Shown here one piece after another: positions 14,592 through 15,627 of a DNA stretch of 15,627 nucleotides. The stretch covers positions 1 to 15,627 of the forward strand of contig CAADXT010000144.1 of NCBI GenBank assembly GCA_900753095.1, given 5' to 3'. Below the pieces are notes generated by a model that had not been told where the DNA came from, did no database searches, and saw only the letters and a list, made by a program, of their open reading frames with translations. This DNA comes from Eggerthellaceae bacterium (GTDB lineage: Bacteria > Actinomycetota > Coriobacteriia > Coriobacteriales > Eggerthellaceae). Positions within the stretch are counted from its first letter, which is position 1, and each line of letters begins with the position of its first letter. Made by a program: the position numbers and the translations under genes.

Positions 14592-14677
14592 GCATTGGCG
14601 TGCGCTAATGGGCTAGGTATTCGGGTCCACTTTTCTTTCAGGCAAGTGGACAGGGGAATGCCCAGGTTTTCCAATGC
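14592..14677 (+). other. Potential nested RNA structure upstream of gatC
   Basis: Three nested inverted repeats can form one branched or rod-like fold: GCATTGG/CCAATGC (14592-14598 with 14671-14677), GGTATTC/GAATGCC with one G-U (14616-14622 with 14656-14662), and GTCCACTT/AAGTGGAC (14625-14632 with 14644-14651). It lies directly after the reductase terminator and about 115 bases before gatC. No T-run follows, and no T-box or other known riboswitch signature was recognised. A possible -10 TATCAT for gatC is downstream, at 14732-14737, in which case this element is not in its leader. Confidence 0.35.
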
Positions 14678-14791
14678 GTGAACGTATGCTGGGTAAACGC
14701 GACGATGCATCAGTTCGTGAGCTTGGTTTGCTATCATGGGAACGTTCTAGAGTTGTGCCGTTTTCGGCATGAAAAACGATGAAGGAATACC

Positions 14792-15100
14792 ATGACTCAG
14801 CATCTCACCGAAAAGGACGTGCGCGGCATTGCCACGTACGCGCGCATCGGGCTGACCGATGAAGAGGTTGCGGAAATGACCGTTGACCTGAACAACATCA
14901 TCGAGAGCCTGAAGCCTATCACCGAATACGACTTGGAGGGCGTGGAGCCCACGTTCCATCCCATCGGAAACCTTTCCAACGTTATGCGCGAAGACGTTGA
15001 GGGCGAAAGCTTCACCCAGGAAGTTGCCCTTGAAAACGCACCGAAGCAGCAGGACGGCAGCTTCCTTATTCCCGCGATTCTGGGCGGAGGCGATGAATAA
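14792..15100 (+). CDS. gatC: Asp/Glu-tRNA(Asn/Gln) amidotransferase subunit C
   Basis: 102 residues, the usual length of GatC. It is the small clamp subunit that wraps between GatA and GatB in the cytosolic complex converting misacylated Glu-tRNA(Gln) or Asp-tRNA(Asn) to the correct amide. The N-terminal helices (LTEKDVRGIATYARIGLTDE at 5-24, then the segment ending LNNIIESL) and the C-terminal region with VMREDV and FLIPAIL are standard. The ribosome site GAAGGA (14781-14786) precedes the ATG. Its stop overlaps the gatA start by one base (TAATG), as in gatCAB operons. A possible -10 is TATCAT at 14732-14737. Confidence 0.96.
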   Translation: MTQHLTEKDVRGIATYARIGLTDEEVAEMTVDLNNIIESLKPITEYDLEGVEPTFHPIGNLSNVMREDVEGESFTQEVALENAPKQQDGSFLIPAILGGGDE

Positions 15101-15627
15101 TGGCGCAATCTTTCGCAGAGCTTTCCGTAAGCGAAATCCAGGCGGGCCTTGCTGCCAAGGAGTTCAGCGCAAAAGAGGTTGCCGAGAGCTCCCTTGCGCG
15201 CATTGCCTCGGCCGATAAGGCAGTCCATGCGTTCCTTGAAACCACGGAAGAGGCTGCTCTTTCCGCCGCTGCGCGCGTAGATGCTGCCATTTCCGCAGGG
15301 GACATCTCCCAGGCGGGCCCCTTGGCAGGCGTTCCCGTTGCATTCAAGGACAACATGAATCTGAAGGGCACGCATACCACCTGCTCTTCCCACATGCTGG
15401 AAAACTACGTTTCGCCGTATACCGCAACGTGCGTTAGCAAGATCATCGAGGCGGGCGGCATTCCGCTGGGCAAGCTGAACATGGACGAGTTTGCCTTCGG
15501 CTCTTCCACGGAGACTTCGGCATTCGGCCGTACGTACAACCCGTGGGATCTTGAGCGCGTTCCCGGCGGCTCTTCCGGCGGTTCCTCTGCGGCCGTTGCT
15601 GCCGGCTTGGCGACGATTACCCTGGGC
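15100..15627 (+). CDS. gatA: Asp/Glu-tRNA(Asn/Gln) amidotransferase subunit A (N-terminal part)
   Basis: The first 176 codons are present and the gene runs off the window's right edge. It is the amidase subunit that releases ammonia from glutamine for the GatCAB reaction. The amidase-signature catalytic lysine is Lys83 in VAFKDN, and the Gly/Ser-rich GGSSGGSSAA (156-165) carries the cis-serine Ser158. The nucleophilic serine, expected near residue 182, lies just beyond the edge. NMDEFAFGSS (127-136) is also a family block. It starts within the gatC stop (one-base overlap), so the two are translationally coupled; gatB is expected next. Confidence 0.97.
   Translation, partial: MAQSFAELSVSEIQAGLAAKEFSAKEVAESSLARIASADKAVHAFLETTEEAALSAAARVDAAISAGDISQAGPLAGVPVAFKDNMNLKGTHTTCSSHMLENYVSPYTATCVSKIIEAGGIPLGKLNMDEFAFGSSTETSAFGRTYNPWDLERVPGGSSGGSSAAVAAGLATITLG

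Noticed and set aside
12407..14737. 776-codon open frame on the minus strand
   Set aside because: It lies antisense to the enoate reductase, has no recognisable domains and a low-complexity Val/Leu/Ala-rich makeup. It is open because the + strand gene avoids certain codons (strong codon bias).
14592..14791. T-box riboswitch controlling gatCAB
   Set aside because: No AGGGTGG-type T-box sequence, no specifier stem and no terminator/antiterminator pair could be found.
1..15627. CRISPR arrays, rRNA/tRNA genes, prophage or transposase genes
   Set aside because: No regularly spaced direct repeats, RNA gene signatures or mobile-element proteins were seen in the window.

Overview
The window (15,627 bp, G+C in the mid-50s % by eye) reads as chromosome of an anaerobic actinobacterium of the Coriobacteriia, most likely the Eggerthellaceae. 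This is inferred from the mix of single-gene CoA, flavin and acyl-CoA enzymes each with its own regulator, the codon style and the strong AGGAGG-type ribosome sites; no rRNA or marker gene confirms it. Nearly all genes are on the + strand; only a TetR regulator is on the - strand.

Layout. 1-83: tail of an oxidoreductase-like gene, with a strong terminator. 289-1155: a quinate/shikimate dehydrogenase of YdiB type. 1343-2299: a LysR regulator with an operator-like repeat inside its promoter and a 10-G tract near its 3' end. 2681-3994: a family III CoA-transferase resembling FldA/HadA. 4161-6220: an overlapping MarR regulator and 14-TM (DHA2) drug-efflux pair behind two identical operator-like repeats. 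6480-7163: an alpha/beta hydrolase. 7339-8661: a CapA/PGA_cap-type phosphoesterase-fold protein. 8820-9608: a crotonase with both catalytic glutamates. 9909-11054: a CaiA-like acyl-CoA dehydrogenase. 11152-11354: a 203-bp imperfect palindrome with perfectly matching 32-bp ends, lying between converging genes. 11368-12021 (-): TetR, divergent from 12395-14509, a large 2,4-dienoyl-CoA reductase/BaiCD-like flavin and iron-sulfur enoate reductase. 14792-15627: gatC and the start of gatA, tRNA amidotransferase housekeeping genes.

How it may fit together (inference). A CoA-transferase, an acyl-CoA dehydrogenase, an enoyl-CoA hydratase and an enoate/dienoyl reductase are the parts needed to activate an organic acid as its CoA thioester and then reduce or hydrate its C=C bonds. 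This chemistry is known from carnitine/crotonobetaine (Cai), aryl-lactate/cinnamate (Fld) and bile-acid (Bai) metabolism. Here the parts are separate transcription units with terminators or long gaps between them, and the LysR and TetR genes sit next to two of them. The quinate/shikimate dehydrogenase at the left end makes a hydroaromatic acid one candidate substrate. No gene fixes the substrate.

The most unusual non-coding features are the 203-bp palindrome, a separate 25-bp inverted repeat just upstream of it, the poly-G tract at the end of the LysR gene, and perfect palindromes in front of the CoA-transferase and between TetR and the reductase.
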